From Ruminococcus sp. UBA1394 (GTDB lineage: Bacteria; Bacillota; Clostridia; Oscillospirales; Ruminococcaceae), in the NCBI GenBank assembly GCA_002305725.1, contig DBQM01000019.1:27459-91458 (forward strand): DNA of 64,000 bases, in the 5' to 3' direction. Of this stretch, positions 32,512 through 41,370 are shown one piece after another. A program made the translations under genes and the position numbers. Within the stretch, counting starts at the first letter, position 1. Every line of letters starts with the position of its first letter. The notes beneath the pieces were generated by a model. It saw only the letters and a list, made by a program, of their open reading frames with translations. It was not told the DNA's origin and searched no databases.

Positions 32512-33108
32512 TTGGCTATTAACAGAGAACCTATTCTCAAGAGATGCAGATATCTTGGAATCAGCCCTGCAGTTATGGGTATATCCAAGGAGAGCAACCG
32601 TAATCCTAACGCAAACAAGAGAAAGAAAGTTTCCGAATACGGAATGCAGCTTAAAGAAAAGCAGAAGCTGAAGTTTATCTACGGCGTTCTGGAAAAGCCT
32701 TTCTATCACTATTTTGAAATCGCTGAAAAAATGGAAGGCAAGGCTGGTGAAAACCTGATCACAATTCTCGAGTCAAGACTCGACAACGTTGTATTCAGAA
32801 TGGGTCTTGCACTTACAAGAAGAGAATCAAGACAGCTCGTTTCACACGGACATTTCCTCGTAAACGGCAAGCGTGTTGACATTCCTTCATACAGAGTTAA
32901 GATCGGTGATGTAATTGAGCTTTCTGAAAACAGCAAGAAGAGCGACAAGTTCAAGGAAATCATCGAAGGAACAAAGGGCAGAGTAATCCCTCTCTGGCTT
33001 GAGGCTAACAAGGAAGCAGCAACTGCTAAGGTTGTTCGTATGCCTGTTAAGGATGACATCGACTATGAGGTTGAAGAAACATTCATCGTCGAGTTGTACT
33101 CAAAATAA
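32512..33108 (+). CDS. rpsD: 30S ribosomal protein S4
   Basis: S4 nucleates 30S assembly. The 198-residue product uses a TTG start (TTG-GCT-ATT) after AGGAGG; an in-frame ATG at 32461 lies inside rpsK and is rejected. The S4 RNA-binding domain RESRQLVSHGHFLVNGKRVD is clear. In many Firmicutes rpsD lies outside the alpha operon; here it keeps the rpsM-rpsK-rpsD-rpoA order. Confidence 0.97.
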   Translation: MAINREPILKRCRYLGISPAVMGISKESNRNPNANKRKKVSEYGMQLKEKQKLKFIYGVLEKPFYHYFEIAEKMEGKAGENLITILESRLDNVVFRMGLALTRRESRQLVSHGHFLVNGKRVDIPSYRVKIGDVIELSENSKKSDKFKEIIEGTKGRVIPLWLEANKEAATAKVVRMPVKDDIDYEVEETFIVELYSK

Positions 33109-33179
33109 TAATAATTTACTTATTATTAGCCTGTTGATTATTTTAGATAAAAAAGTGATTGCGAAATAGGAGGGTTCTT

Positions 33180-34139
33180 ATGCTTGAAAAAATCGTAAAG
33201 CCGGAAATTGATACTGTTGAGCTGAAAACTGATGGCAAGTACGGTAAATTCGTTCTGTCTCCGCTGGAACGCGGATACGGTATAACACTCGGCAACAGTC
33301 TGAGACGTGTACTGCTCTCCTCGCTGCCCGGTGTTGCAGTCAACTCAGTAAAGATAGACGGAGTACACCATGAAATGTCAACCATTCCTGGTGTCAAGGA
33401 AGACGTTACTGAGATCATCCTTGCAATCAAGGGACTTACAGCCAAGCTTTACGGCGAAGGTCCTAAGACAGTTTATATCGAAGCTGAGGGCGAATGCGAA
33501 GTAACTGCCGGTGATATCAAAACAGACTCAGAGGTCAATATTCTTGATCCGGGAATGCATATAGCAACACTCGGCAAGGATGCAAAGCTTTATATGGAAA
33601 TCACTATTGACAGAGGCAGAGGCTATGTTTCTGCTGAGCGCAACAAGCAGCAGGCAGGCGGAAGTATGCCGGTTGATGTAATTGCAGTCGATAGTATCTA
33701 TACTCCTGTTTTGAAGGTAAATTACAAGGTCGAGGACACACGTCTGGGCCAGGTAACTGATTTTGATAAGCTTACAATTGAGGTTTGGACAGACGGAACA
33801 ATCTCTGCAAAGGAAGCTTTATCACAGGCAGCCAATCTCCTCAACGAGCATCTGAAACTTTTTGTTGACTTGTCACATGAGGCAAGTATCGCAGAAGTTC
33901 TTGTAGATCAGGAGGACAAGGGAAAAGAGAAAATCCTTGAGATGACCATTGAGGAACTTGACTTATCGGTACGTTCCTTCAACTGCTTAAAGCGTGCCGG
34001 AATTAATACCGTAGACGACTTGATTAACAAGTCTGAAGAAGAAATGATGAAGGTTAGAAACCTTGGTAAAAAATCCTTTGATGAGGTTAAAGAAAAGCTT
34101 CAATCACTTGGCTTTGACCTTAGCTCAGAAGAGGAATAA
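33180..34139 (+). CDS. rpoA: DNA-directed RNA polymerase subunit alpha
   Basis: RpoA dimerises to start polymerase assembly, and its C-terminal domain contacts UP elements and activators. The 319-residue product has the N-terminal LGNSLRRVLLSSLPG and the C-terminal domain ELDLSVRSFNCLKRAGINTV with LGKKSFDEVKEKL. The ATG at 33180 follows AGGAGGG; an in-frame start at 33159 is inferior. The 71-base gap before it contains an A/T-only inverted repeat at 33105-33128 of unknown meaning. Confidence 0.98.
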   Translation: MLEKIVKPEIDTVELKTDGKYGKFVLSPLERGYGITLGNSLRRVLLSSLPGVAVNSVKIDGVHHEMSTIPGVKEDVTEIILAIKGLTAKLYGEGPKTVYIEAEGECEVTAGDIKTDSEVNILDPGMHIATLGKDAKLYMEITIDRGRGYVSAERNKQQAGGSMPVDVIAVDSIYTPVLKVNYKVEDTRLGQVTDFDKLTIEVWTDGTISAKEALSQAANLLNEHLKLFVDLSHEASIAEVLVDQEDKGKEKILEMTIEELDLSVRSFNCLKRAGINTVDDLINKSEEEMMKVRNLGKKSFDEVKEKLQSLGFDLSSEEE

Positions 34140-34198
34140 AACTGCCGGAAGAACGCATTTGCGGTTCGTTCCTGCAATTTGAAAAGGAGTGAATAACG

Positions 34199-34540
34199 AT
34201 GCCAGGTACAAGAAAGCTTGGAAGATCAACTGACCACAGAAGAGCAATGCTCAGAGCAATGGTTACTTACCTGCTTGAAAATGGACAGATTGAAACAACA
34301 GTAACAAGAGCTAAAGAAGTAAGAGCAGTTGCTGAAAAGATGATTACAATCGGCAAGAACAGCGACCTGCACTCCAAACGTCAGGTTTACGCTTACGTTA
34401 CTAAGGAAGACGTTGCTAAGAAGGTATTTGATGAGATCTCACCAAAATATGCTGACAGAAACGGCGGATATACAAGAATCGTGAAAATCGGTCCTCGTCG
34501 TGGAGACGCTGCTGAAATGGCTATTATTCAGCTGGTTTGA
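34199..34540 (+). CDS. rplQ: 50S ribosomal protein L17
   Basis: L17 is the last gene of the cluster. The 113-residue product contains MPGTRKLGRSTDHRRAMLRA and GGYTRIVKIGPRRGDAAEMA. AAGGAGTG lies upstream, and two strong terminators follow at 34569-34600 and 34618-34652. Confidence 0.98.
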   Translation: MPGTRKLGRSTDHRRAMLRAMVTYLLENGQIETTVTRAKEVRAVAEKMITIGKNSDLHSKRQVYAYVTKEDVAKKVFDEISPKYADRNGGYTRIVKIGPRRGDAAEMAIIQLV

Positions 34541-34568
34541 TTTTAAAATTACATTCCTGTTGTTATAT

Positions 34569-34600
34569 GAAAACGTGCAGATTTTTTCTGCACGTTTTTT
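34569..34600 (+). terminator. Intrinsic terminator of the ribosomal cluster
   Basis: ACGTGCAG (34573-34580) pairs perfectly with CTGCACGT (34588-34595) round a T-rich loop and is followed by TTTTT at 34596-34600. It is the main transcript end after rplQ. Confidence 0.9.
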
Positions 34601-34617
34601 GCATTTGCAGTAATTAA

Positions 34618-34652
34618 GTGGACGCACTCTCTTGCAGGGCGTCCACTTTTTT
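34618..34652 (+). terminator. Second, back-up terminator
   Basis: GTGGACGC (34618-34625) pairs with GCGTCCAC (34639-34646), followed by TTTTTT. The tandem arrangement 18 bases after the first terminator would tightly isolate the ribosomal cluster from the glycan genes. Confidence 0.85.
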
Positions 34653-34726
34653 CAACATCTGAGTGTAAATTCAACACAATGTTTATTTTACGGTATCGTT
34701 TTGTTTCCGGCTGGACAGTTTATTAT

Positions 34727-34810
34727 GTAGGGGACGGCGCCCTCGACGTCCCGTGTGTAATCAGTTCAGTAAAATTGAAAATGCGGGACGTCGAGGGCGC
34801 CGTCCCCTAC
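34727..34810. repeat. Long perfect inverted repeat, GTAGGGG-ended
   Basis: A 27-base arm at 34727-34753 (beginning GTAGGGGACGGCGCCCTCGA) is repeated exactly in inverted form at 34784-34810 (ending CGCCGTCCCCTAC) round a 30-base loop. The GTAGGGG ends are shared with the smaller palindromes at 5832-5904 and 62201-62272, so it may be a longer member of the same family. It holds no believable gene; it lies in the 409-base gap before the GH42 gene together with two terminators and the GH42 promoter. Confidence 0.8.
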
Positions 34811-34852
34811 AAAAAGCTGTATTTGATTTCCGTGTTTTTTAGTAAAAAAGTG

Positions 34853-34881
34853 TTGACTATTTTCCGGATTTAGTTTATTAT
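34853..34881 (+). promoter_or_regulatory. Promoter of the GH42-GH74-ROK locus
   Basis: TTGACT at 34853-34858, 17-base spacer, TATTAT at 34876-34881. It lies about 70 bases before the GH42 ATG and just after the long inverted repeat. Confidence 0.8.
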
Positions 34882-34893
34882 ATTAGTATGTAT

Positions 34894-34927
34894 GTAATAA
34901 TGAAATATTATCTCATTATCTTATTAC
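34894..34927 (+). promoter_or_regulatory. Possible operator downstream of the GH42 promoter
   Basis: GTAATAA at 34894-34900 and TTATTAC at 34921-34927 are perfect inverted copies, with an inner ATGA/TCAT pair (34900-34903 and 34913-34916). The position just after the predicted transcription start would suit a repressor. No regulator gene is adjacent, so the factor is unknown. Confidence 0.4.
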
Positions 34928-34949
34928 TGAATAACAATTCGGAGGAATT

Positions 34950-36992
34950 ATGAGTAAAAACGTTATATCAAAGCTGCCGGTCATGCTGCATGGCGCTGAC
35001 TACAATCCGGAGCAGTGGCTTGATATGCCGGAAATACTGGAACGTGATATCGAGCTTATGAAAAAAGCTGGCGTCAACTGCGTTTCCGTAGGTATATTTT
35101 CCTGGGTATCCCTTGAACCGGAAGAGGGCGTTTACACCTTTGACTGGCTGGAAAATGTCATAAACCGCCTTTATGTAAACGGCATTTACACCGTTCTTGC
35201 AACCCCGACTGGTGCAAAACCTTCGTGGATGGCAAAGAAGTATCCGGAAATTCTCAGAGTTGAGAGCAACCGTGTGAGAAACCTCCAGGGCGGCAGGCAT
35301 AATCACTGCTATACCTCGCCGGTTTACCGTGAAAAGACAAGGCTGATAAATACAGAACTTGCAAAGCGGTTTGCGAATCATCCGGCGGTAATTCTGTGGC
35401 ACGTTTCAAACGAGATACAGGGGGAGTGTCATTGTGAACTGTGTCAGGCGGAGTTCAGAAAATGGCTGAAAAAGAAATACAGGACCCTTGACAATTTAAA
35501 CAAGCAATGGTGGACCTGTTTCTGGAGCCACACCTACACCGACTGGGAGGAAATCGAATCTCCCGCCCCTCACGGCGAGCCGTGTATTCACGGTCTTAAC
35601 CTTGACTGGAAACGCTTCTGCACCGAGCAGACGGTTGATTTCTATAAAGAGGAGATAAAGCCGCTTAAAGAGGCGAATCCGGACATTCCGGCGACCATTA
35701 ACATGATGGCTTACTACGACGGTATTGACTACTGGAAATTTGCCGAAGTGCTGGATATTATTTCGTGGGACTCCTACCCTATGTGGCACAACGGCGGAAC
35801 TGATGATTCCGGAGGTGCTATATGGAACGCCTTCTGGCATGACGCAATGCGTTCCATGAAACAGCAGCCGTTTCTGCTTATGGAGAATACGCCAAGTACT
35901 GCCAACTGGTGCGGCGTTTCAAGGCACAAGCGCCCGGGAATGAACCTGCTGACCGCAATTCAGGCGATAGCGCACGGCTCAAACAGCTGCCAGTATTTCC
36001 AGTGGCGTCAGAGCAGAGGGTCTGTTGAGAAATTCCACAGCGCTGTTGTGGGACATAACGGTTCTGACAAATCAAGGATTTTCCTTGAAATATGCAAAAC
36101 CGGCGATGCCCTCAGAAAGCTTGACGGCGTTCTGACTGCCGATGTAAATGCACAGGTGGCAATAATCTACGATGTGGAAAACAAGTGGGCAGTTGAGGAC
36201 AGCAAGGGGCCGAGAAACGAGGGTATGGGCTACACAGACCAGATTCTTCAGACCTACGGTTCATTCTGGAAACAGGGTATTCCTGTTGATGTGATAAACA
36301 TGGACGCTGACCTTGAAAAGTACAGGCTTGTCTGCGTGCCGATGCCTTATATGCTCAGAGGCGATTTTGCCGCAAGACTGAAAAAATATGTTGAAAAGGG
36401 CGGTACTGCGGTGGTAACATATTTCTGCGGAATGGTTAACGAAAACGATCTTTGCTATCTTGGCGAAACTCCGGCAGAGGGTATTTCAGATATGCTGGGA
36501 GTTGTCTTTGAGGACATTGACGGTCTTTATGACTATCAGAGGAATCATGTTGTGTTTGACAGCGAAAGCGGCCTGGAGGGCGAATATGAAACCTCAAAGC
36601 TTTGCGAAATTGTAACAGTCAAAACCGCTGAGGTACTGGGAAAGTACAAAGAGGATTTCTATGCCGGATATCCTGCTTTTACCGTCAATAACTACGGCAA
36701 AGGCAAAGCATACTATCAGGCAACTGTCATGAACGGGGAGTTTTCTGATAAGTTTTACAAAAAGCTGTGCGGAGAACTGAGAATCAGAAGAAGTCTTGAA
36801 ACAGATTTGCCGCAGGGCGTTACAGCAGGACGCAGAATGACAGAGAACGGCACAGAGTACATATTCATTGAAAACTTTGTAAACGAAACCCGTGAGATTG
36901 ATCTGCCTTATCCGCTTTACGATATCATAAGCGGGAAAACCATAAGCGGCAGAACAGTTCTTGAGCCATACGCCGCAATGGTGTGCAAATAA
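34950..36992 (+). CDS. Beta-galactosidase, glycoside hydrolase family 42
   Basis: A 680-residue cytoplasmic enzyme (no signal peptide) that releases terminal beta-linked galactose from oligosaccharides. The N-terminal barrel begins MLHGADYNPEQW. The acid/base Glu155 lies in WHVSNEIQGECHC and the nucleophile Glu312 in LLMENTPS. CHCELC supplies three of the Cys of the GH42 structural metal site. The C-terminal part holds the trimerisation and beta-sandwich domains. CGGAGGAA lies upstream of the ATG. With the GH74 enzyme and a ROK kinase downstream it probably trims imported galactose-decorated oligosaccharides such as those from xyloglucan; this is inference. Confidence 0.95.
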   Translation: MSKNVISKLPVMLHGADYNPEQWLDMPEILERDIELMKKAGVNCVSVGIFSWVSLEPEEGVYTFDWLENVINRLYVNGIYTVLATPTGAKPSWMAKKYPEILRVESNRVRNLQGGRHNHCYTSPVYREKTRLINTELAKRFANHPAVILWHVSNEIQGECHCELCQAEFRKWLKKKYRTLDNLNKQWWTCFWSHTYTDWEEIESPAPHGEPCIHGLNLDWKRFCTEQTVDFYKEEIKPLKEANPDIPATINMMAYYDGIDYWKFAEVLDIISWDSYPMWHNGGTDDSGGAIWNAFWHDAMRSMKQQPFLLMENTPSTANWCGVSRHKRPGMNLLTAIQAIAHGSNSCQYFQWRQSRGSVEKFHSAVVGHNGSDKSRIFLEICKTGDALRKLDGVLTADVNAQVAIIYDVENKWAVEDSKGPRNEGMGYTDQILQTYGSFWKQGIPVDVINMDADLEKYRLVCVPMPYMLRGDFAARLKKYVEKGGTAVVTYFCGMVNENDLCYLGETPAEGISDMLGVVFEDIDGLYDYQRNHVVFDSESGLEGEYETSKLCEIVTVKTAEVLGKYKEDFYAGYPAFTVNNYGKGKAYYQATVMNGEFSDKFYKKLCGELRIRRSLETDLPQGVTAGRRMTENGTEYIFIENFVNETREIDLPYPLYDIISGKTISGRTVLEPYAAMVCK

Positions 36993-37033
36993 GTATAATA
37001 TAGATGAGGCGAGTAAAGCTTGCCGGAATCTAT

Positions 37034-37078
37034 TTGCCATATTTTGCGGCTGCCGCTTTAGCGGCGGGCAAAATGGCA
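37034..37078. other. Hairpin between GH42 and GH74 genes
   Basis: TGCCAT near 37035-37040 with ATGGCA near 37073-37078, and GCTGCCGC with GCGGCGGG inside, form a long imperfect stem round a TTTA loop in the 164-base gap. No clear U-tract. It may be a partial terminator or a processing/stability element that changes the ratio of the two enzymes. Confidence 0.45.
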
Positions 37079-37156
37079 TTTTAAATAAAAATATTGTTCT
37101 GCCAGCTTGGCAAGGTTTAATTGGTGGAGCAATAATACAGGAGGATATAAATTCAA

Positions 37157-39331
37157 ATGAAAATCAAAAAGGCTTTTACTGCTCTGACGGCAGCAATTAT
37201 GATGTGTGCTGCATTTTCAGGCTGTTCCGGCAAGGACGGCGACGGAAAATCCGCTGCGTCCGTTGATTACAAGTGGAGCAACGTTGCAATCGGCGGCGGT
37301 GGTTACGTAACCGGTATGGAATACAGCAAGGCTGAAAAAGGACTTGCCTATGCAAGAACCGATATCGGCGGCGCATATCGCTGGGTGGATTCTGAATCAA
37401 AGTGGGTGGCTATCACCGACTTCCTCGGCTCTGAGGAATGGAATCTTATCGGTATTGAGAGTATCTGTGCAGACCCTGTTGACGCAAAGAGAGTTTACTT
37501 TGCCGGCGGTACATACATGGATACGTCAAACGGCGCAATTTTCAGCTCTGACGACTACGGCGAAAACTGGACAAGATTCGACCTTCCTTTCGGCTGCGGA
37601 GGAAACCAGTCCGGACGTGGAACAGGCGAGCGTCTTGCCGTTGACCCGAAGGACAACAAGAATGTATACTTCGGCAGCAGAAGCAACGGTCTGTGGAAGT
37701 CCACCGACTACGGCAAAACATGGGCGGAAGTAACTTCATTCCCTACAAAGGGTACATACAATCAGGAAAGCGTAAACATGGGTATCATGTGGATAGAGTT
37801 TGACCCGAATTCCGATGATATGTATGCAGGCGTTGCAGAAGTAAACGGACAGTGTATCTACAAGTCATCAGACAAGGGCGAAAGCTGGACTGCTCTTCCG
37901 GAAAATGAAAAGGGAATGTATCCTCTCCAGGCTGACATTTCCTCAAACGGCAAAATGTATATTGTATACAGCGACAACTGCGGACCTAACCTTTCACCGA
38001 CAAACGGCAAGGTTTACGCCTATGATATGGCAGCAGGAACATTCTCAGATATAACTCCGGCAGTAGGTGACGGCAGATACGGCGGTTTCGGCGGCATTTC
38101 AGTTGACGCACAGAACCCTGATACAGTGGTTGTTTCATCACTCGGTTTCTGGAGCGACAAGGGTGACAATGTTTACCGTACAACAGACGGCGGTGCAACA
38201 TGGTCTGCGTTCTTTGACACCAACAAGAACTACGTTATGGACACCTCTGAGGCTGACTGGCTCAAATGGGGCAACGACGAGGCAAAGACCGGCTGGTGGA
38301 CTTCGGATATCGACATAAACCCGTTCAATTCTGACGAAGTTATGTACGGCACAGGCGCAACAATCTACGCTACTGAAAATATAACAGCGCTCGGAACAGG
38401 CACTCCTGTTACAGTAAAATTCCATGCATACGGTCTTGAGGAAACTGCTGTTTACAAGATGGTTTCACCTCCGGCGGGCGGTCCTCAGCTTTATTCTATC
38501 ATGGGCGACCTTACAGGATTTTCACATCTTGACGTTACAAAGTGTCCGGACGATACACACTTTATGAAGGACGGCGACCCGTCTGATATCGACTGCGCAT
38601 GGAGCAATCCGAATACAGCGGTTATGTGCGGCGATATGAACGGCAGTCTGAGATACACAACAGACGGCGGTACTACATGGAACAAGTGCAAGGCGCTTCC
38701 GGAATCTGCTCAGGACGGTACTGTTGCAGTGGCGGCTGACGGCAGCTCATTTATCTGGACTCCTGCGTCAAGTACAGGCAAGCCTTATATCACATTTGAT
38801 ATGGGTACTACATGGTATAACGTAGGCGGTCTGGGTTACGGTTCTTCAATCGTTGCTGACAGAGTAAACCCGAACAAGTACTATGCTGTATGCGACGGTA
38901 TGTTCTATATTTCTGAGGACGGCGGAAACAACTTTGTTTCAACAAATATGGTTATGGACAACGCTTCGATCACTGCCTGCGGCGACAAGGAGGGCGATGT
39001 ATGGGTGTATAACAATGGTCTTATCATGCACACTGAGGACGGCGGAAAGTCATTTGAATCCATAAAGAATTTCAAATGCAAGGCTATGGGATTCGGCGCA
39101 CCTGAAAAGGACGGAGATTACATGGTTATCTACGCAATGGGTTCGACCGAGGAACACGGCGACGGAATTTACCGTTCAAAGGACAAGGGCAAGACATGGG
39201 AAAGAATCAATGACGAGCATCATCTTTTCGGTAACCTCACACCGTCTATCACAGGCGACAGCGAAGTTTACGGCAGAGTATACTTTGCAACAAACGGCAG
39301 AGGAATCGTAATGGGTGACATAGCTGAATAA
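37157..39331 (+). CDS. Xyloglucanase-type GH74 glycoside hydrolase, lipoprotein
   Basis: A 724-residue surface lipoprotein. The signal peptide ends in the lipobox FSGC with Cys23. The mature protein is a double seven-bladed propeller of GH74: YARTDIGGAYRW holds catalytic Asp69 near the N-terminus and GDMNGSLRYTTDGG holds the second Asp493. GERLAVDPKDNKNVYFGSRS and repeated TTDGG-x-TW turns are typical. GH74 enzymes cut the beta-1,4-glucan backbone of xyloglucan. Unlike the two dockerin proteins of the window it has no dockerin, so it is held at the membrane by lipid. AGGAGG lies upstream of the ATG. Confidence 0.93.
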   Translation: MKIKKAFTALTAAIMMCAAFSGCSGKDGDGKSAASVDYKWSNVAIGGGGYVTGMEYSKAEKGLAYARTDIGGAYRWVDSESKWVAITDFLGSEEWNLIGIESICADPVDAKRVYFAGGTYMDTSNGAIFSSDDYGENWTRFDLPFGCGGNQSGRGTGERLAVDPKDNKNVYFGSRSNGLWKSTDYGKTWAEVTSFPTKGTYNQESVNMGIMWIEFDPNSDDMYAGVAEVNGQCIYKSSDKGESWTALPENEKGMYPLQADISSNGKMYIVYSDNCGPNLSPTNGKVYAYDMAAGTFSDITPAVGDGRYGGFGGISVDAQNPDTVVVSSLGFWSDKGDNVYRTTDGGATWSAFFDTNKNYVMDTSEADWLKWGNDEAKTGWWTSDIDINPFNSDEVMYGTGATIYATENITALGTGTPVTVKFHAYGLEETAVYKMVSPPAGGPQLYSIMGDLTGFSHLDVTKCPDDTHFMKDGDPSDIDCAWSNPNTAVMCGDMNGSLRYTTDGGTTWNKCKALPESAQDGTVAVAADGSSFIWTPASSTGKPYITFDMGTTWYNVGGLGYGSSIVADRVNPNKYYAVCDGMFYISEDGGNNFVSTNMVMDNASITACGDKEGDVWVYNNGLIMHTEDGGKSFESIKNFKCKAMGFGAPEKDGDYMVIYAMGSTEEHGDGIYRSKDKGKTWERINDEHHLFGNLTPSITGDSEVYGRVYFATNGRGIVMGDIAE

Positions 39332-39367
39332 TAATATGCATACATTATTTATTAAGGAGATAAAAAT

Positions 39368-40324
39368 ATGAAGTATTACATTGGTATTGACCTCGGCGGA
39401 ACAAACATTGTTGCCGGAGTTGTTGACGAAAATTATAATATTGTTGCAAAGTCAAGCACAAAGACAAATCTTCCGAGACCGGAAAAGGAAATCGCAGCTG
39501 ACATGGCAAAGGTTTCGATCCAGGCAGTAAAGGAAGCCGGACTTGACATGAGCCAGATTGAATGGGTTGGTATCGGAACACCGGGTATTGCCAACAGCGA
39601 AAAGGGAATTATCGAGTATTCCTGCAACTTAGGCTTTGACAACACACCTATGGTTGACTACATAAAGGAATACATTGACAAGCCTGTATTCATTGAAAAT
39701 GACGCCAATGCCGCAGCTTACGGCGAATATGTTGCCGGCGCTGCAAAGGGTGCCAGAAACGCAGTATGCATCACTCTTGGAACAGGCGTAGGCGGCGGAA
39801 TCGTTATTGACGGCAAGATTTATTCCGGTTCAAACTTTGCCGGCGCTGAAATTGGTCACATGGTTATTGAGGTTGACGGTCCTCAGTGTACCTGCGGAAG
39901 AAAGGGCTGTTTTGAGGTGTTCTCCTCTGCAACTGGTCTTATCAGAATGACCAAAGAGGCTATGGCTGAGGACAAGGAAACAGTAATGCACAAGATAACT
40001 GCTGAGAGAAACGGCAAGGTTACAGCAAGAACATCATTTGACGCTATGAGAATGGGCGACAAGACTGCAAAGGCTGTTGTTGACAAGTTTATCAGGTACC
40101 TTGCAGCCGGAATCACAAACACAATCAACATCTTCCAGCCGGATATTCTTTGTATCGGCGGCGGTGTGTGCAACGAGGGTGACCCTCTGCTCCTGCCTGT
40201 AAAGGCTCTGGTTAAGGACGAGGTTTACACAAGAAACTCACCTAAGAACACAGAGATAGTTATTGCAAAGCTTGGAAATGACGCCGGAATTATCGGTGCT
40301 GCATTCCTGGGAAATGCTAAATAA
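39368..40324 (+). CDS. ROK-family sugar kinase, probably glucokinase
   Basis: A 318-residue kinase of the ROK family with no DNA-binding domain, so an enzyme and not a repressor. It has the N-terminal phosphate loop IGIDLGGTNIVAGVVD, the catalytic Asp in ENDANAAAYGE, and the zinc signature GAEIGHMVIE ... CTCGRKGCFE. This pattern fits glucokinase. It lies 36 bases after the GH74 gene with AAGGAGA upstream and would phosphorylate glucose freed from oligosaccharides. A strong terminator follows at 40338-40371. Confidence 0.92.
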   Translation: MKYYIGIDLGGTNIVAGVVDENYNIVAKSSTKTNLPRPEKEIAADMAKVSIQAVKEAGLDMSQIEWVGIGTPGIANSEKGIIEYSCNLGFDNTPMVDYIKEYIDKPVFIENDANAAAYGEYVAGAAKGARNAVCITLGTGVGGGIVIDGKIYSGSNFAGAEIGHMVIEVDGPQCTCGRKGCFEVFSSATGLIRMTKEAMAEDKETVMHKITAERNGKVTARTSFDAMRMGDKTAKAVVDKFIRYLAAGITNTINIFQPDILCIGGGVCNEGDPLLLPVKALVKDEVYTRNSPKNTEIVIAKLGNDAGIIGAAFLGNAK

Positions 40325-40337
40325 AATATTACATACA

Positions 40338-40371
40338 AAATGGGACGTCTTGCAAAAGGCGTCCCATTTAA
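40338..40371 (+). terminator. Terminator after the ROK kinase
   Basis: AAATGGGACG (40338-40347) pairs with CGTCCCATTT (40360-40369) and is followed by AATTTATTAT. Stem of ten pairs, extended by one more after a small mismatch. Confidence 0.8.
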
Positions 40372-40479
40372 TTTATTATAAAAAAATCCTCCGTTTTCAG
40401 TAACAAATCACCGATATTCTGAATAAGATATATTGAAGTATTCAATCAGAATACAAATATGAAACAGGAGGAAAACTTT

Positions 40480-41316
40480 ATGAGCGATTTTGCAAATGAC
40501 TGCGGCAGAGCTGAGGCTGTTCCGGTAAAAGTGAACAGAGTTTTCGACAGCTGCAGCGACAAGGACTGTATAACCGGCATCAGGGTTGCTCTTACATCAC
40601 CGGTTCCGCCGTCCGCAACAATAATAAAGCCAAAATGCATTACAGTCTGCGATGTGTGTATGAATACAGAGCCGATACCCTTCAATAAAGGCTTTTATTC
40701 GGTAGATATCACCTTTACATTTGACGTTCAGCTGCTTGCCTATGACAAAGCGTGCAGTACTCCCGCAAGCCTTTGCGGCAAAGCGACAGTCAGCAAAAAC
40801 TGTATTCTTTACGGAAGTGAAACCAGTACAAAAACATTTTCAAGCGACGGCAGCGTTACTGGCACGGACGGAAACTGCTGTGATACTATCAATCCGCCGA
40901 CTGCCCTTGTGCAGGTAGTTTCGCCGCTGATACTTGAATCAAAAATTACATCATGCAAGCCCTGTGAATGTATGTGCGGACGCAGCGAGAGTACATCAGA
41001 AACGTCAGGCAAGCCGTCCGGCAGAGATGTTGTTCTGACATTAGGACTTTTCTACGTTGTAGAGCTTGTAAGACCGGTCACGGTCATGGTACAGACATAC
41101 CCCTATACTATCCCTCAGAAAGAGTGCTGCTCGGAAACCGACAGCCCATGCGAAGTGTTTGACAGGATTAGATTTCCTGTAGAGGAATTTTCGCCCCGGA
41201 AAGCCTCGGAAAACAGAAATGCCGGCTGTAAAAGCTGCGGCTGCGGCGTAAGTGCCGAAACCTTTAACCCTCCTCCGCTGACAGATGACAGCGAAGAGGA
41301 GCAGACTGAGAATTGA
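40480..41316 (+). CDS. Cys-rich protein, possible spore-envelope component
   Basis: A 278-residue protein with no signal peptide and about 25 cysteines, many in pairs or short clusters (DSCSDKDC, KCITVCDVC, GNCCD, CKPCECMCG, ECCSE, CKSCGCG). The N-terminal part, VNRVFDSCSDKDCITGIRVAL, resembles a small family of Cys-rich proteins of unknown function in clostridia. The ATG at 40480 is preferred over one at 40459 because AGGAGG lies 8 bases upstream of it. A sporulation gene, yunB, follows. Cys-rich cytoplasmic proteins next to sporulation genes are often coat or exosporium proteins that cross-link; this role is inference. AATACAAA at 40450-40457 with ATATATT about 15 bases upstream loosely resembles a sigma-E promoter. 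Confidence 0.6.
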   Translation: MSDFANDCGRAEAVPVKVNRVFDSCSDKDCITGIRVALTSPVPPSATIIKPKCITVCDVCMNTEPIPFNKGFYSVDITFTFDVQLLAYDKACSTPASLCGKATVSKNCILYGSETSTKTFSSDGSVTGTDGNCCDTINPPTALVQVVSPLILESKITSCKPCECMCGRSESTSETSGKPSGRDVVLTLGLFYVVELVRPVTVMVQTYPYTIPQKECCSETDSPCEVFDRIRFPVEEFSPRKASENRNAGCKSCGCGVSAETFNPPPLTDDSEEEQTEN

Positions 41317-41323
41317 TGTTATA

Positions 41324-41354
41324 AAAACGGACGGCTTTTATAAACCGTCCGTTT
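41324..41354 (+). terminator. Hairpin between the Cys-rich gene and yunB
   Basis: AAACGGACGG (41325-41334) pairs with CCGTCCGTTT (41345-41354) round a short TTTTATA-containing loop. The downstream U-run is very short, so read-through into yunB is likely. Confidence 0.6.
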
Positions 41355-41370
41355 GATGTGTGAGGGGAAA

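Noticed and set aside
34679..34873. 64-codon plus-strand frame across the 34727-34810 inverted repeat
   Set aside because: Most of it is the repeat itself, no ribosome site precedes it, and the product shows no protein-like pattern.
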